From assembly GCA_016861185.1 (NCBI GenBank), contig BOKW01000007.1, forward strand, positions 186,001-250,000: 64,000 bases of DNA, in the 5' to 3' direction. Shown piece after piece: positions 25,414 to 33,736 of the stretch (the first letter of the stretch is position 1; the number at the start of each line of letters is the position of its first letter). The translations under genes and the position numbers were made by a program. Source of the stretch: Betaproteobacteria bacterium (GTDB lineage Bacteria; Pseudomonadota; Gammaproteobacteria; Burkholderiales; Burkholderiaceae_F). The notes below the pieces were generated by a model, which did no database searches, was not told the origin of the DNA, and was given only the letters and a program-made list of their open reading frames with translations.

Positions 25414-25444
25414 CAAACAAAAACGGCGCGGAGTCCGCGCCGTT
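25414..25444 (-). terminator. Rho-independent terminator
   Basis: AACGGCGCGGA (25422-25432) and TCCGCGCCGTT (25434-25444) form perfect 11-base arms. On the minus strand the hairpin is followed by TTTTTGTTTG. It lies 20 bases beyond the stop of the glycine-zipper gene. Confidence 0.85.
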
Positions 25445-25464
25445 CTGGATCGAAAGCGCTGCCG

Positions 25465-26040
25465 TTACGAGACCAGCTGCCACTGCCCCTGGCCGTCGCG
25501 GCAGGCCTTGCGCAGTGCGCTTTCGCTGGCGGCTCCGCGGCTGGCATTGAGCCGGAAGTTGCGGCAGTTCCTGCCGTCGCCGGCGAGCGGCACGAGTTCG
25601 TAGGCCACGCCGGTCTGCGCGTTGTTCCAGCGCACGACCTTGTTGTCGCCGGCCAGTTCCAGCGAATGGCCGATACAGGCCTGGTCGGCGCGATCGAGCT
25701 CGCGGCCGATCTTCGCGCCGAGCACCGCGCCGATCGCGGTGCCCACGATCACCGCGACCGCCCGCGAATCGGGATCCGAGCTGCGCGCGCCGACGATGCC
25801 GCCGATCGCGCCGCCCGCGACCGCGAGCACGGCATCGGTGTTGCAGCGGCCGGAGACGACGCCGTAGTCCTTCTCCCAGACCTTGCCGGTGTAGCCGCGG
25901 TAGTTCGGGTCGTTCTTCTTGCGCCAGCCGTGCGCCTTCGCGTGGGGCGGCGGTTCGGCGGCCGCGGGCAGCGAGGTCGCGAAAGCCAGCACGGCCGCAG
26001 CGGTCGCGAGAACGCGCAGCGCGTTGACGTTGAATCGCAT
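25465..26040 (-). CDS. Exported glycine-zipper protein
   Basis: The 191-residue protein has a Sec signal peptide (about 1-29, ending PAAAEPP). Two glycine-zipper helices follow: VAGGAIGGIVGA near residue 74 and VIVGTAIGAVLGAKIGREL near 93, as in 17-kDa surface antigen-type proteins. The C-terminal region with four Cys (CIGHS, CNTD, CRNF, CRDG) may be disulfide-bonded in the periplasm. A role in the outer membrane or envelope is inferred. It is followed by a strong intrinsic terminator. Confidence 0.82.
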   Translation of the reverse strand: MRFNVNALRVLATAAAVLAFATSLPAAAEPPPHAKAHGWRKKNDPNYRGYTGKVWEKDYGVVSGRCNTDAVLAVAGGAIGGIVGARSSDPDSRAVAVIVGTAIGAVLGAKIGRELDRADQACIGHSLELAGDNKVVRWNNAQTGVAYELVPLAGDGRNCRNFRLNASRGAASESALRKACRDGQGQWQLVS

Positions 26041-26224
26041 CGGAAGGTCTCCGTCGAGTGAGGTCGACGGCAAGGCTAGCGCCGTACCCGCGGACCGCGA
26101 ACCCGCAAAAAGGGCGTATCCACCCGGCTTTTCGTTCGGGACGGCGAATCGCGCGCTCGCCGGCGCTCAACGCGATTCCCGATCTGATTGGCGGTCGCTC
26201 GTCTGCTGGGCACCGCCGCTGCCA

Positions 26225-26387
26225 CATTCGTAAGCGAGTTCAACGAGCTCGAAGGGGATGCCCTCGGGATCGCCGAACGGCGCGACGATGCCGAAGCCCT
26301 CGTCGTGCGGTGGCCGAATGCAGGGGCGCCCAACCGCTCGAGCCGCGCCCGGCACTCAGCGAGCGAGGTCGCGTCGAAGGTCAGTTG
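26225..26387 (-). pseudogene. VOC/glyoxalase-fold gene fragment
   Basis: Two adjacent frames together give the C-terminal half of a VOC-superfamily protein: LTFDATSLAECRARLERLGA in one frame and GFGIVAPFGDPEGIPFELVE in another. The N-terminal half is missing and a frameshift lies near 26335. It directly follows the SRPBCC gene, a pairing common for these families. It is most likely a decayed gene. Confidence 0.65.
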
Positions 26388-26821
26388 TCGGCATAACCGT
26401 CGGTCCACGACCGCGACGCATCGTGATTGCGCAGATCGATGCCGTGATCGACGGCCGCCTTCATCGCCATCAGCACGGAAACCCATCCGGCCACCATCTC
26501 CATCCGGATCGACTCGTCCACCTGCGAGGCGAACAGCGATAGATCGGATCCGCCGCGGCCGTCGCCCGCCAGGCTGAACTCGACGATCGAGCCGAAGTAC
26601 TCCACCGCGAACACCCGCGGACGCTCGCGCCGAAGCACGCGACCCGAATACGGCTCGTAGTTGACGAAATGAAACGTGATGCGGCCGTCGCGCTCGGGCG
26701 CGGACTCGGCCCAGTAGCTCGCCCGGCCGGCGTCCGTGGCCAGCGCATCGAACACCTTCTCGGGCGGCGAGTTGAAGTGGAGTTTCCAGCGGATCGTTCC
26801 CGGTTCGGATTGAAAGGACAT
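26381..26821 (-). CDS. SRPBCC (AHSA1-like) domain protein
   Basis: The 146-residue protein has the AHSA1/START-like opening (SPPEKVFDALATDAGRASYWAES) and the characteristic middle strands ITFHFVNYEPYSGRVL, ending with a helix (ESIRMEMVAGWVSVLMAM). Such proteins form a hydrophobic cavity, and many are uncharacterised. The ATG at 26821 was chosen because family similarity starts right after it; the frame continues 23 codons upstream. Confidence 0.85.
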   Translation of the reverse strand: MSFQSEPGTIRWKLHFNSPPEKVFDALATDAGRASYWAESAPERDGRITFHFVNYEPYSGRVLRRERPRVFAVEYFGSIVEFSLAGDGRGGSDLSLFASQVDESIRMEMVAGWVSVLMAMKAAVDHGIDLRNHDASRSWTDGYADN

Positions 26822-26978
26822 GAGGATTGCTCCCTTCGGGTGGCGTCGGTCGTCGATTGGATGTTCAACACGCCGCGGAATCAAGCTCATGCACGCAGCG
26901 CGCGCGTCTTCCCTCCCCGAGTCTTCGGCATCGAACTAACCCAGGGCTGCGTCGAACGAAGCGGCCGTGTCGCGACAT

Positions 26979-27467
26979 TCATTGTCGCTCATGCGCCGCC
27001 CGGATCGCTTCGACGCGCCGGCGGTTGACGCCGAAGTCCTTGCGGCCGACGCGCGAGGCGGAGCGGACGTGGATCACGCCTTCGGCCGGAGAGGCCCAGA
27101 ACTCCACGTCGTCGACGAACTTGAGCCACCTCGTCGTGAACTGCGCGTACAGGTAGTCCGAGCGCGCGCCGACGACGCGCGCGCCCGGCATCGACTCGAC
27201 GATGCGTCTCAGGCGCGCGATCGCGGCCGCGGGGTCGCCCGCGAGCGGCAGCGGCGCGATCGCCGCGTAGTCCTTCTGCGGCGCGTCGGGATAAAGATGC
27301 GCCTGGCTGGAGACGCTGTTGGGCGTGCGCGAAGGCGGCTTGAGCCGCCCGTCGCGCACGCCGAGATCCGCCGGTTCGCGGCCCGACAGCAGCCCGAGCT
27401 GCCCGGCGAGGAAGGTCAGCGCGACCAACGCGAAGGCAATCCACAGGGCGACGGCGAGGAATTTCAT
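26979..27467 (-). CDS. DUF1499 family membrane-anchored protein
   Basis: The 162-residue protein has one N-terminal membrane helix (residues 3-25). The DUF1499 body follows, with LGVRDGRLKPPSRTPNSVSS near 35-54, then TTRWLKFVDDVEFW and a C-terminal basic SRVGRKDFGVNRRRVE. The bulk is probably periplasmic. Function is unknown. The long upstream open frame is out-of-frame sequence of the neighbouring oxidoreductase gene. Confidence 0.85.
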   Translation of the reverse strand: MKFLAVALWIAFALVALTFLAGQLGLLSGREPADLGVRDGRLKPPSRTPNSVSSQAHLYPDAPQKDYAAIAPLPLAGDPAAAIARLRRIVESMPGARVVGARSDYLYAQFTTRWLKFVDDVEFWASPAEGVIHVRSASRVGRKDFGVNRRRVEAIRAAHERQ

Positions 27468-27577
27468 CTTGGTATCTCCTTCGCGGCCGCGTCGGCCGGT
27501 GCACGTGCGGATTGGAACACGGAAAGCGGCGCCGTTCTTCCCGCCGCCGGACCGATCCGATCGCGGGGCCGCGGCGC

Positions 27578-28696
27578 TCAGCGCGCGTAGCGCGCGACGA
27601 AGCGGCGGTCGATGCGGTCCTTCCAGCGCCAGACCCAGCGCCCTTCGGCGCTCAAGCCGTCCCAGCTCGCGATCGCATGTTGCGGGCCGGTCGAGATCAG
27701 GTACAGCGCGACGCGCTGCGGGCGGTAGCGGCGCGGCCGCTTGCCGGCGAGATGGCGCAGCAGGTTCAGCGCGAGCGGCGGGCCGGCGCGCACCGCGTAG
27801 ACGCCGGACTTCGGACGCGGATGGCCGACCATCGACGCGCAGTCGCCGGCGGCGAAGACGAACGGGTGCGAGATCGACTGCAGCCGCTCGTCGACCGCGA
27901 TGAAGCCGCGTTCGTCGACGGCGAGCCCCGCTTCGCGCGGCCACTCGGCGGCAGCCGCGCCGATCGCGGCGATCGTCACGTCGGAGGCGATCTCGCCGCC
28001 GTCGGCGAGCAACACCGTATGGCGCGTGATCTCCGCGGCGTCGTCTTCGATCAGCCGCACGCCGCGCGCGGGCGCGAGCCGCGCGATGCGCCGGCGCACG
28101 CCTTCGCCGAGCGTCGGCAGCAGGCCGGGTTTGCCGGTGACGAGCTGCACGCGCGCCGGCACGCGCGCGGTCTGCATGCGGTGCGCGATCGCGAGGGCAA
28201 GCTCGACGCCGCCGGCACCGCCGCCGAGCACGGTGAGCGTGGCGGCGTCTTCGCCGGCTTCGGCCAGTGCAGCAAGCTGCGCGAAAAGCCGCGGCCAGGC
28301 CTGGATCAGCGATTCGATCGGCCGCAGTGCGATCGCATGCTCGCGCAACCCGGGGATCGCGTCGAGGTTCATCACCGGCCCGGTCGCGATCGAGATTACG
28401 TCGAAGGGCAGCGGCTCGGAAGCCTCCGTGTACGCGATCCGCGCGGCAAGGTCGAGCCGGGCGACGTGCGCCTGCACGAAGCGCGCGTTGGCCCGCTGCG
28501 CGAGCGGCGCGAGCGGGATCACGCACTGCTCGATCTCGTAGTGGCCCGCGATCCAGCCCGGCAGCATGCCCGAGTAGACCTGCCGGTCGAACGGCGACAC
28601 GAGCGTCACCTCGACGTCGACGAGCGGCTTGCGCGCGAGCGCGTCCAGCACGAACACGTGCGAATGGCCGCCGCCGGCCAGCAGCAGCCGCTTCAC
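27578..28696 (-). CDS. FAD-dependent oxidoreductase (NDH-2/SelD-fusion type)
   Basis: The 372-residue protein has a dinucleotide-binding GGGHSHVFVL at residues 8-17, a second GGGAGGVELA near 158 and an FAD-binding FAAGDCASM near 295. It resembles the N-terminal NADH dehydrogenase-like half found fused to selenide,water dikinase (SelD) in some bacteria, here stand-alone. It is the last gene of the sigma-factor-headed ArsS cluster, 129 bases after the DUF3047 gene. The redox partner is unknown. Confidence 0.8.
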   Translation of the reverse strand: MKRLLLAGGGHSHVFVLDALARKPLVDVEVTLVSPFDRQVYSGMLPGWIAGHYEIEQCVIPLAPLAQRANARFVQAHVARLDLAARIAYTEASEPLPFDVISIATGPVMNLDAIPGLREHAIALRPIESLIQAWPRLFAQLAALAEAGEDAATLTVLGGGAGGVELALAIAHRMQTARVPARVQLVTGKPGLLPTLGEGVRRRIARLAPARGVRLIEDDAAEITRHTVLLADGGEIASDVTIAAIGAAAAEWPREAGLAVDERGFIAVDERLQSISHPFVFAAGDCASMVGHPRPKSGVYAVRAGPPLALNLLRHLAGKRPRRYRPQRVALYLISTGPQHAIASWDGLSAEGRWVWRWKDRIDRRFVARYAR

Positions 28697-28825
28697 GGTG
28701 GGCTGAGGCGCGGCTTTCTCCGTACTGGCTGGGGGAGCACGAGGGGGCCAGCCGAGCCCCCTCGTTCGTCACCCGCCCGGCACGGGAGGTCGCGCGCGTT
28801 GGTCAAGTACATGGTGGCCGTCGAA

Positions 28826-29560
28826 TCAGGGCGTGTCGGTTTGGATCGAGATATCACCAAAGTAGGACAGCGCGTGCCCTCCCGTGTTGTCGCCGTCCGC
28901 CGAGAGGGCGACCGCGGCGAGCGGCGGCAAGCCGCCTTTGCTCTCCTCCGGAAACGCGGCGGCGAAGTCCGCGCGCAGATCGCGCGACTCGTCGAACCAG
29001 CGGCCGGGCGCTCCCTGCCGCAGCACCAGCATGCGGACGCGATCCGTGTACGCGTTGGCGAGCCACGTGCCGGCGGCGAGCTTCGCGTCCCACACGTAGC
29101 AGATCGCCGCGGCGGGCAGCTTGGGATCAAACAGCATGCGGCCGAGCCGTACGCGGAAGCGGTCGCCCGCCGACAAACGCTGGAGCGGCAGATCGAAGAG
29201 CGCGCACACGCGCGCCGGCACGTCGTCGCCCGCTTTGCGGGTCAGGTCGGCGCCTTCGATCGTCCGCTCGATGCGCCAGCGCCACGCGAGCCTCGTCGCG
29301 ATCGTGCCCGGCGGCAGCTCGTGAACGAGGTTCGCGTACGAGGTGTCGGCGCGTGCGCGCAGCACGTGCGCACCGCCGAGCGGCACCACGTCGTACTGCG
29401 TGTGGCGCGCGATCTTCGGCGAGGTGGCGAGTTTCCACGGCGCGGGCGGCGCGCCGGTCGGCGCTCTGGAAAAAGGCGCCAGCTCGATCGTGGCGGCGGC
29501 CGCGGGCGCAAGCGGCGCGAGCGCGAACGGCGCGAGCGCGAGCAGCGCGGCGCGCCTCAC
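28826..29560 (-). CDS. DUF3047 family exported protein
   Basis: The 244-residue protein starts at a GTG that overlaps the stop of the glycosyltransferase gene (GTGA) and opens with a signal peptide (about 1-22, RRAALLALAPFALAPLAPAA). The DUF3047 body includes LAWRWRIERTIEGAD and AICYVWDAKLAAGTWLANAY, ending GGHALSYFGDISIQTD. It is predicted periplasmic. The family has no known activity. The tight overlap ties it to the arsenosugar-type cluster. Confidence 0.85.
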   Translation of the reverse strand: MRRAALLALAPFALAPLAPAAAATIELAPFSRAPTGAPPAPWKLATSPKIARHTQYDVVPLGGAHVLRARADTSYANLVHELPPGTIATRLAWRWRIERTIEGADLTRKAGDDVPARVCALFDLPLQRLSAGDRFRVRLGRMLFDPKLPAAAICYVWDAKLAAGTWLANAYTDRVRMLVLRQGAPGRWFDESRDLRADFAAAFPEESKGGLPPLAAVALSADGDNTGGHALSYFGDISIQTDTP

Positions 29561-30195
29561 GCGGTGATCCAGCCCGCGGCGAGCGCGCGCTCGTAGTCTT
29601 CCGGCGTGTCGAGATCCGGCAGCGGCGGGCGTTCGCACCAGCGCAGTCCGAGCCGCGCCATGCGCGCGCGCGTGGCCTGCATCACCGTCGATCCGCCCCA
29701 TTCGATCCCTTCGAACAACTGCGCGTGCGGTGCACGCAGTCCGATCAGCACGTAGCCGCCGTCTTCGGCGGGCTGCACGACCGCGTCGTGCGCGGCGAGC
29801 GCTTCCGCCGCCGCCGCGAGATCCGCGGTCGTCAGGGCCGGGCAATCGGTGCCGATCAGCAGGCAGCGAGCGCCGCGGCCGGGCGCGAGTGTAGTGGCGA
29901 ACGCCTGCAGCATTCGCGTACCGAGATCACGTCCCTGCTGAATCCGGACCCGGATGCCGACGCGCTGCGCGCAGGCGGCGATGAACGGATGCTGCGCGTC
30001 GCCGGCGACCCACAGCGTCACGCGCGCGCCCGCGAGCGCGACGGACTTTGCGAGCGCGCTTTCGATCAACCGTTCCTGCAGCCGTGCCGCACCCTCGGCG
30101 CCGAGCCGCGGGATCAGCCGCGTCTTCGCTTCGCCCGGGACGGGCGCCTTGGCGAAGACGGCGATGTCGAGCGAGGCTGCGTCTGACGGTCGCAT
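29557..30195 (-). CDS. TIGR04282 arsenosugar-type glycosyltransferase
   Basis: The 212-residue protein has the family signature FAKAPVPGEAKTRL at residues 14-27, IGTDCPAL near 115 and QPAEDGGYVLIG near 141. TIGR04282 proteins (DUF2064, nucleotidyltransferase fold) were named for co-occurrence with the radical-SAM enzyme ArsS. Here ArsS lies about 8 kb upstream in the same gene run. The substrate has not been shown for this protein, and related enzymes act in selenoneine synthesis. Confidence 0.9.
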   Translation of the reverse strand: MRPSDAASLDIAVFAKAPVPGEAKTRLIPRLGAEGAARLQERLIESALAKSVALAGARVTLWVAGDAQHPFIAACAQRVGIRVRIQQGRDLGTRMLQAFATTLAPGRGARCLLIGTDCPALTTADLAAAAEALAAHDAVVQPAEDGGYVLIGLRAPHAQLFEGIEWGGSTVMQATRARMARLGLRWCERPPLPDLDTPEDYERALAAGWITA

Positions 30196-30210
30196 CGGGT
30201 GCGTCGCGGT

Positions 30211-30302
30211 TCTCCCTCCCCTTCAGGGGGAGAGTCGGGGTGGGGACGGGCGAGACGCCGCAGGCTACCCGATCCCTCTCCCGACCCCCCTTGGAGGGGA
30301 AG
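30211..30302. repeat. Palindromic repeats between the two glycosyltransferase genes
   Basis: CTCCCTCCCCTTCAGGGGGAGAG at 30212-30234 and GATCCCTCTCCC...TTGGAGGGG at 30271-30299 are diverged copies of the CCCTCTCCC hairpin family, separated by GTCGGGGTGGGG. They fill the 123-base gap between the genes. Confidence 0.7.
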
Positions 30303-30318
30303 GAGTCAGGCCGTCGGT

Positions 30319-31011
30319 TCACCGCGCATCGCGATAACGCCGCGCCAGCTCCGCCGGATCGGCGCCGAAGAAGTACGCGAGCCGCAGCCGCCACATCAGC
30401 AGGATCGTGCGCCACACGCCGTGCTTTTCCCAGCGGCGGCCCGAGGTCGTCACGCGTGCGGCGAGCGCGAGCGGCGGCGAGATGCGCTTGGCGCGTTTGC
30501 AGAACTCGATGTCCTCCATCAGCGGAATCGGCGCAAAGCCTTCGAGCGCAAGGAAGGCGCCGCGTTCGACGAAGATCGCCTGGTCGCCGGTGGCGATGCC
30601 GGTGAGCCGCGAGCGCCAGTTCATCAGCGCCTCGACCACCGGCAGCCAGCGCGAGCGGCCGTCGATCGAAACGTCGAAGCGGCCCCAGCGGCGGTCCGAG
30701 TTGGCGAGCGTGCGGAAGATGATCCGGTCGGCGTCGGGCGGAAGCTGCGTGTCGGCGTGCAGGAACAGCAGCACGTCGGCGTCGGCTGCCTCCGGCGCGC
30801 GCGCTCCCGCGTTCATCTGCAGCGCGCGGCCGCGCGGCGTTTCGATCACGCGGTCAGCCAGCGGTGCGGCGCGCCGCACCGTGTCGTCGCCGCTGCCGCC
30901 GTCGACGACGATCACGCGCGCGCCGCGCGCGCGCAGTTCCGCCAACCGCGCCAGTGCCGCCTCGATGCCGCGCGCTTCGTTGAGCACCGGAACGATGATC
31001 GCGAGTCGCAT
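30319..31011 (-). CDS. TIGR04283 arsenosugar-type family 2 glycosyltransferase
   Basis: The 230-residue GT-A protein has IIVPVLNEA at residues 5-13, VVDGGSGDDT at 35-44, the metal-binding FLHADT near 83 and IPLMEDIEFCKR near 182. TIGR04283 members co-occur with ArsS and TIGR04282. It has no membrane helix. It is separated from the Rossmann-fold gene upstream by a 220-base stretch of repeats. Confidence 0.92.
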   Translation of the reverse strand: MRLAIIVPVLNEARGIEAALARLAELRARGARVIVVDGGSGDDTVRRAAPLADRVIETPRGRALQMNAGARAPEAADADVLLFLHADTQLPPDADRIIFRTLANSDRRWGRFDVSIDGRSRWLPVVEALMNWRSRLTGIATGDQAIFVERGAFLALEGFAPIPLMEDIEFCKRAKRISPPLALAARVTTSGRRWEKHGVWRTILLMWRLRLAYFFGADPAELARRYRDAR

Positions 31012-31039
31012 GCTTCGGCGTTCTGAGGATGCTGTATTT

Positions 31040-31111
31040 CAACACGGAGACACCGAGTGCACGGAGAAAAGCCTCTCGGCTCCCCGTTTCCTCCGTGTGC
31101 TCCGTGGCGGA
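31040..31111. repeat. Dispersed inverted repeat (CACGGAGACAC type), copy 1
   Basis: AACACGGAGACACCGAGTGCACGGAG on the left pairs imperfectly with CTCCGTGTGCTCCGTGG on the right around a GC-rich loop. It lies between the glycosyltransferase and Rossmann-fold genes. Confidence 0.75.
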
Positions 31112-31137
31112 ATCTCCGACTGCGAAGGCCGAAGGAT

Positions 31138-31214
31138 TCACCACAGAGACACCGAGAGCACAGAGAAAACCAAAGCGACGTCCTTCTCGGTGTTCGCGGT
31201 GTCTCGGTGTTCGA
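31138..31214. repeat. Dispersed inverted repeat (CACAGAGACAC type), copy 2
   Basis: CACCACAGAGACACCGAGAG on the left pairs imperfectly with TTCTCGGTGTTCGCGGTGTC on the right. It is adjacent to copy 1, in the same orientation, with about 26 bases between. Confidence 0.75.
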
Positions 31215-31231
31215 ATCGGCCTCGTCCACCA

Positions 31232-31975
31232 TCACCGCAGTTTTCGCCGCTTCGGCGCGAGTTGCGGCCACTTCGCTTCGACAATCGCGAGCAGGTCGCG
31301 CGCGCCGAGCACGGTGACGCCGGACCGCGCGGTGCGGGCGGCTTCGACGATCGCGCGCGCGGCCGACTTGACCGACAGCGCGCGCGCGTACGTCGGCAGC
31401 ATGATGTCGGCGAGCGTGCGGCCGGCCGCGCGGACGAGCCCGGCGATCCAGCGTCCCGCGGGACGCGTGTCGTCGGCCGCGGTCGGTCTGACGATCAGCA
31501 CCGATTCGAAACCCATGCGCGCCAGCTCGATCTCGTCGCTGCTGGCGATGGTCGCCGCGGCCGCGCTCATCTGCAGCAGCGCATCCAGCGGCGCGACGAC
31601 GACGAGCCGGCGCGCGCCGCAGTCGCGCGCGATGCGCGCGGCTGCGAGCAGCTCGCCCGGCGCGAACGCGCGCAGCGGCGAGCCCGCCGGCACGAAGGTC
31701 TCGGGTCCCGCGAGGCAGACGTAGGCATCGTCGGCGATCACCACGCCCTGGCCGACGACCCACGGGCGGAAGCGCGCGGCGGCCGAGCCGATCGGCTGCG
31801 TGACGCCGACGTGTACGACGCGGTACTCGCTCGAGCCCACGAGCCGCGCCAGCAACTCCTCGCCGAGCGCGCCGACCAAACCGAGCGCAAGCGCGGTGCG
31901 CGCGCCGTCGTCCGCGCGCACGTTGCGCACGCGGTCGGCGGCGACTGCGGATTCGAGCGACGGCGCATCCGACAT
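31232..31975 (-). CDS. Rossmann-like protein of the ArsS cluster
   Basis: The 247-residue protein is built like an atypical NAD(P)-binding epimerase/reductase. An ALGLVGALGEELLARL segment at residues 30-45 takes the place of the glycine loop, RRLVVVAPLDA occurs near 121, and SVKSAARAIVEAA near 201. The glycine loop is non-canonical, so cofactor binding is uncertain. It is placed inside the arsenosugar-type gene run, 64 bases after the DUF547 gene. Confidence 0.65.
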   Translation of the reverse strand: MSDAPSLESAVAADRVRNVRADDGARTALALGLVGALGEELLARLVGSSEYRVVHVGVTQPIGSAAARFRPWVVGQGVVIADDAYVCLAGPETFVPAGSPLRAFAPGELLAAARIARDCGARRLVVVAPLDALLQMSAAAATIASSDEIELARMGFESVLIVRPTAADDTRPAGRWIAGLVRAAGRTLADIMLPTYARALSVKSAARAIVEAARTARSGVTVLGARDLLAIVEAKWPQLAPKRRKLR

Positions 31976-32039
31976 GGCGGTGCGAGGTTAGCAGCCCGGC
32001 ACGCCGCCTCGGCCGAAGGCCGACGGCGATCGGCCGACG

Positions 32040-32888
32040 TCACTTCGCGTCGTTCAATGACCAGTCGTATTCGACGAACCTGATCGGCGCACCCTTGGCG
32101 CGCAGCGCGGTGCGGTCGGCGTCGGTGTCGGCGAGCACGTCCGCGTAGCGCGCGCCGAGATCGGCGAGCGACGCGAAGCCCGGATAGCCGAGGAAGCTCT
32201 TGCCGCCCTTCTTGAAGTCGTCGGCGTACCAGTCGAAAAGCTGCGACAGCTCGAGCGTCTTCGTCTGCGGGTCGTAACGGTTGCGCGTGCGGTCGGACAG
32301 GAAGCGCCGCATCAGGTCTTCGAGCTGCGCATCGAGCCTGTCCGCGGTGAACGCCTGCCGGCCGAGCATCGGGCAGCCGATCGACGCGCAGTTCACCGCC
32401 ACGTGCACGCGCGGGTCGTCGAAGACGCCGGGCGCGCGCATCGTTTCGTGCTCGATGCCGTCGAGGTGCTGCGGTCTGCCGAGCAGCGTGAAGAAGCGGT
32501 CCTTCCACGGATTGCCGAACACGAGGCCGAAGTCGCGGATCGACTTCAGGTTCGGGTAGCGCGTCAGGATCTTTTCGACCGTGAACGCGTTGTACGCGTT
32601 GGCGAGAAAGGCGTACTGCTGCGGCTTGCTCCACTTCGCGTATTCGTCGGCGCCGACCGCGGACAGCGACTTCAGATACGCCTGAAGCTGCGCGCGGTCG
32701 GCCGCGAAGCTCTTGTAGTCGACGCGCGAGCTGTTGCCGTCGGGCGCGACACGGACGTGTTTCTGCAGCAGCGCGGTCCACGCCGCGTGCGTGTGATCGA
32801 ACTGCGCGCGCGCCTCGGGCGACACGAGCGCGAGCAGCGCGACGGCGGCGGCGCAGAGCAGGGCGGCGAAGCACGGGCGATGCGACAT
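32040..32888 (-). CDS. DUF547 family exported protein
   Basis: The 282-residue protein has a signal peptide (about 1-28, ending EARAQ). The DUF547 core is clear: RVDYKSFAADRAQLQAYL near 55, KPQQYAFLANAYNAFTVEKI near 87, HVAVNCASIGCPML near 161 with the conserved Cys pair. DUF547 proteins are papain-like in fold by prediction and are often encoded with TVP38-type proteins and ArsS. The start is followed on the minus strand by the signal peptide, with GGAGACC upstream. Confidence 0.92.
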   Translation of the reverse strand: MSHRPCFAALLCAAAVALLALVSPEARAQFDHTHAAWTALLQKHVRVAPDGNSSRVDYKSFAADRAQLQAYLKSLSAVGADEYAKWSKPQQYAFLANAYNAFTVEKILTRYPNLKSIRDFGLVFGNPWKDRFFTLLGRPQHLDGIEHETMRAPGVFDDPRVHVAVNCASIGCPMLGRQAFTADRLDAQLEDLMRRFLSDRTRNRYDPQTKTLELSQLFDWYADDFKKGGKSFLGYPGFASLADLGARYADVLADTDADRTALRAKGAPIRFVEYDWSLNDAK

Positions 32889-32905
32889 TGGGGGTCTCCG
32901 TGGTT

Positions 32906-33736
32906 TCAACGCGTGGACTGCCGGGCGGGTTCGGGCGCGGCGCTGCGCGCTGCCAGCGGCGCCGGCGTCGCCTCTTCGATCCGGTCCGCCCACAGCACGC
33001 GGCGGTAGTCGAAGCCGCGCTCGAGCGTCGGCTTGACGATGCGGAAGTACGGCGAGATGTCGAAGTCGCGCGGCGCGTACAGGCTGTGGTGGCGGATGTG
33101 CAGGTATTCGCGGTAGCAGTGGCTGCAGTGCGGATCGGCGAGCTTTTCGCGCGTGACTTCGGGCAGGATCGGATAGCGCACCGACTGGTACGCCTGCGCG
33201 ATCAGCGTCGAGCAGATCGCGCGCGTCGGGTCGCCGCTGCCGAACGCGAGCAGCCGCCGGCGGTACTGCGCCGGCACCGGCGGCGTGCGCAGCAGGTAGC
33301 GAGCCAGGTCGATCACGTTGCGCAGGTCGTAGCGGTGGCCGATGCGGCCGATCGCGAAGCGGATCACGCGCTCGCGGTCCTCGTCGGTCAGCCCGACCGG
33401 GCGGCAGATGCGCGTGTGCAGCGTCGCGTACGTCGACAGCGGAACCGCGCGCACGCCGTGCTTCAGGTCCGCTTCGATCAGCTCGGCGGGCTCGCCGTCG
33501 ATCGGCGCCAGCTCGGGCCGCCGGCCGACGTACAGCGTCGCGTGCGACCAGGTCGATTGCGTCAGGTACTTGATCGCGACGCTGATGCGCGTATTGCCTT
33601 CGACCAGCAGCACGTCGCCCGGCTGCAGCGCTGCGGCGAGCGCGTGCGCGTCGCTGGTGGTCGCGCTCGGCCGCCCGACCGGACGCGTGAGGTAGTCGGC
33701 GAGCTTGGCTCCGATCCAGCGCGCAATCGGATTCAT
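32906..33736 (-). CDS. YiiX/YebB-like NlpC/P60-type cysteine hydrolase
   Basis: The 276-residue protein has ALQPGDVLLVEGNTRISVAI near 36, the His of WSHATLYVG near 64 and the likely nucleophile Cys in AICSTLIAQAYQ near 176, the permuted papain-like order of YiiX/LRAT enzymes. These act on lipid or peptide amide/ester bonds. The start overlaps the stop of the TVP38-reductase fusion (ATGA). There is no signal peptide, so it is probably cytoplasmic or membrane-peripheral. Confidence 0.85.
   Translation of the reverse strand: MNPIARWIGAKLADYLTRPVGRPSATTSDAHALAAALQPGDVLLVEGNTRISVAIKYLTQSTWSHATLYVGRRPELAPIDGEPAELIEADLKHGVRAVPLSTYATLHTRICRPVGLTDEDRERVIRFAIGRIGHRYDLRNVIDLARYLLRTPPVPAQYRRRLLAFGSGDPTRAICSTLIAQAYQSVRYPILPEVTREKLADPHCSHCYREYLHIRHHSLYAPRDFDISPYFRIVKPTLERGFDYRRVLWADRIEEATPAPLAARSAAPEPARQSTR

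Noticed and set aside
29557-31011. Selenoneine biosynthesis (SenB-like) assignment for the glycosyltransferase pair
   Set aside because: No SenA or SenC-like partner is present, whereas ArsS is in the same gene run, so the arsenosugar link is better supported.
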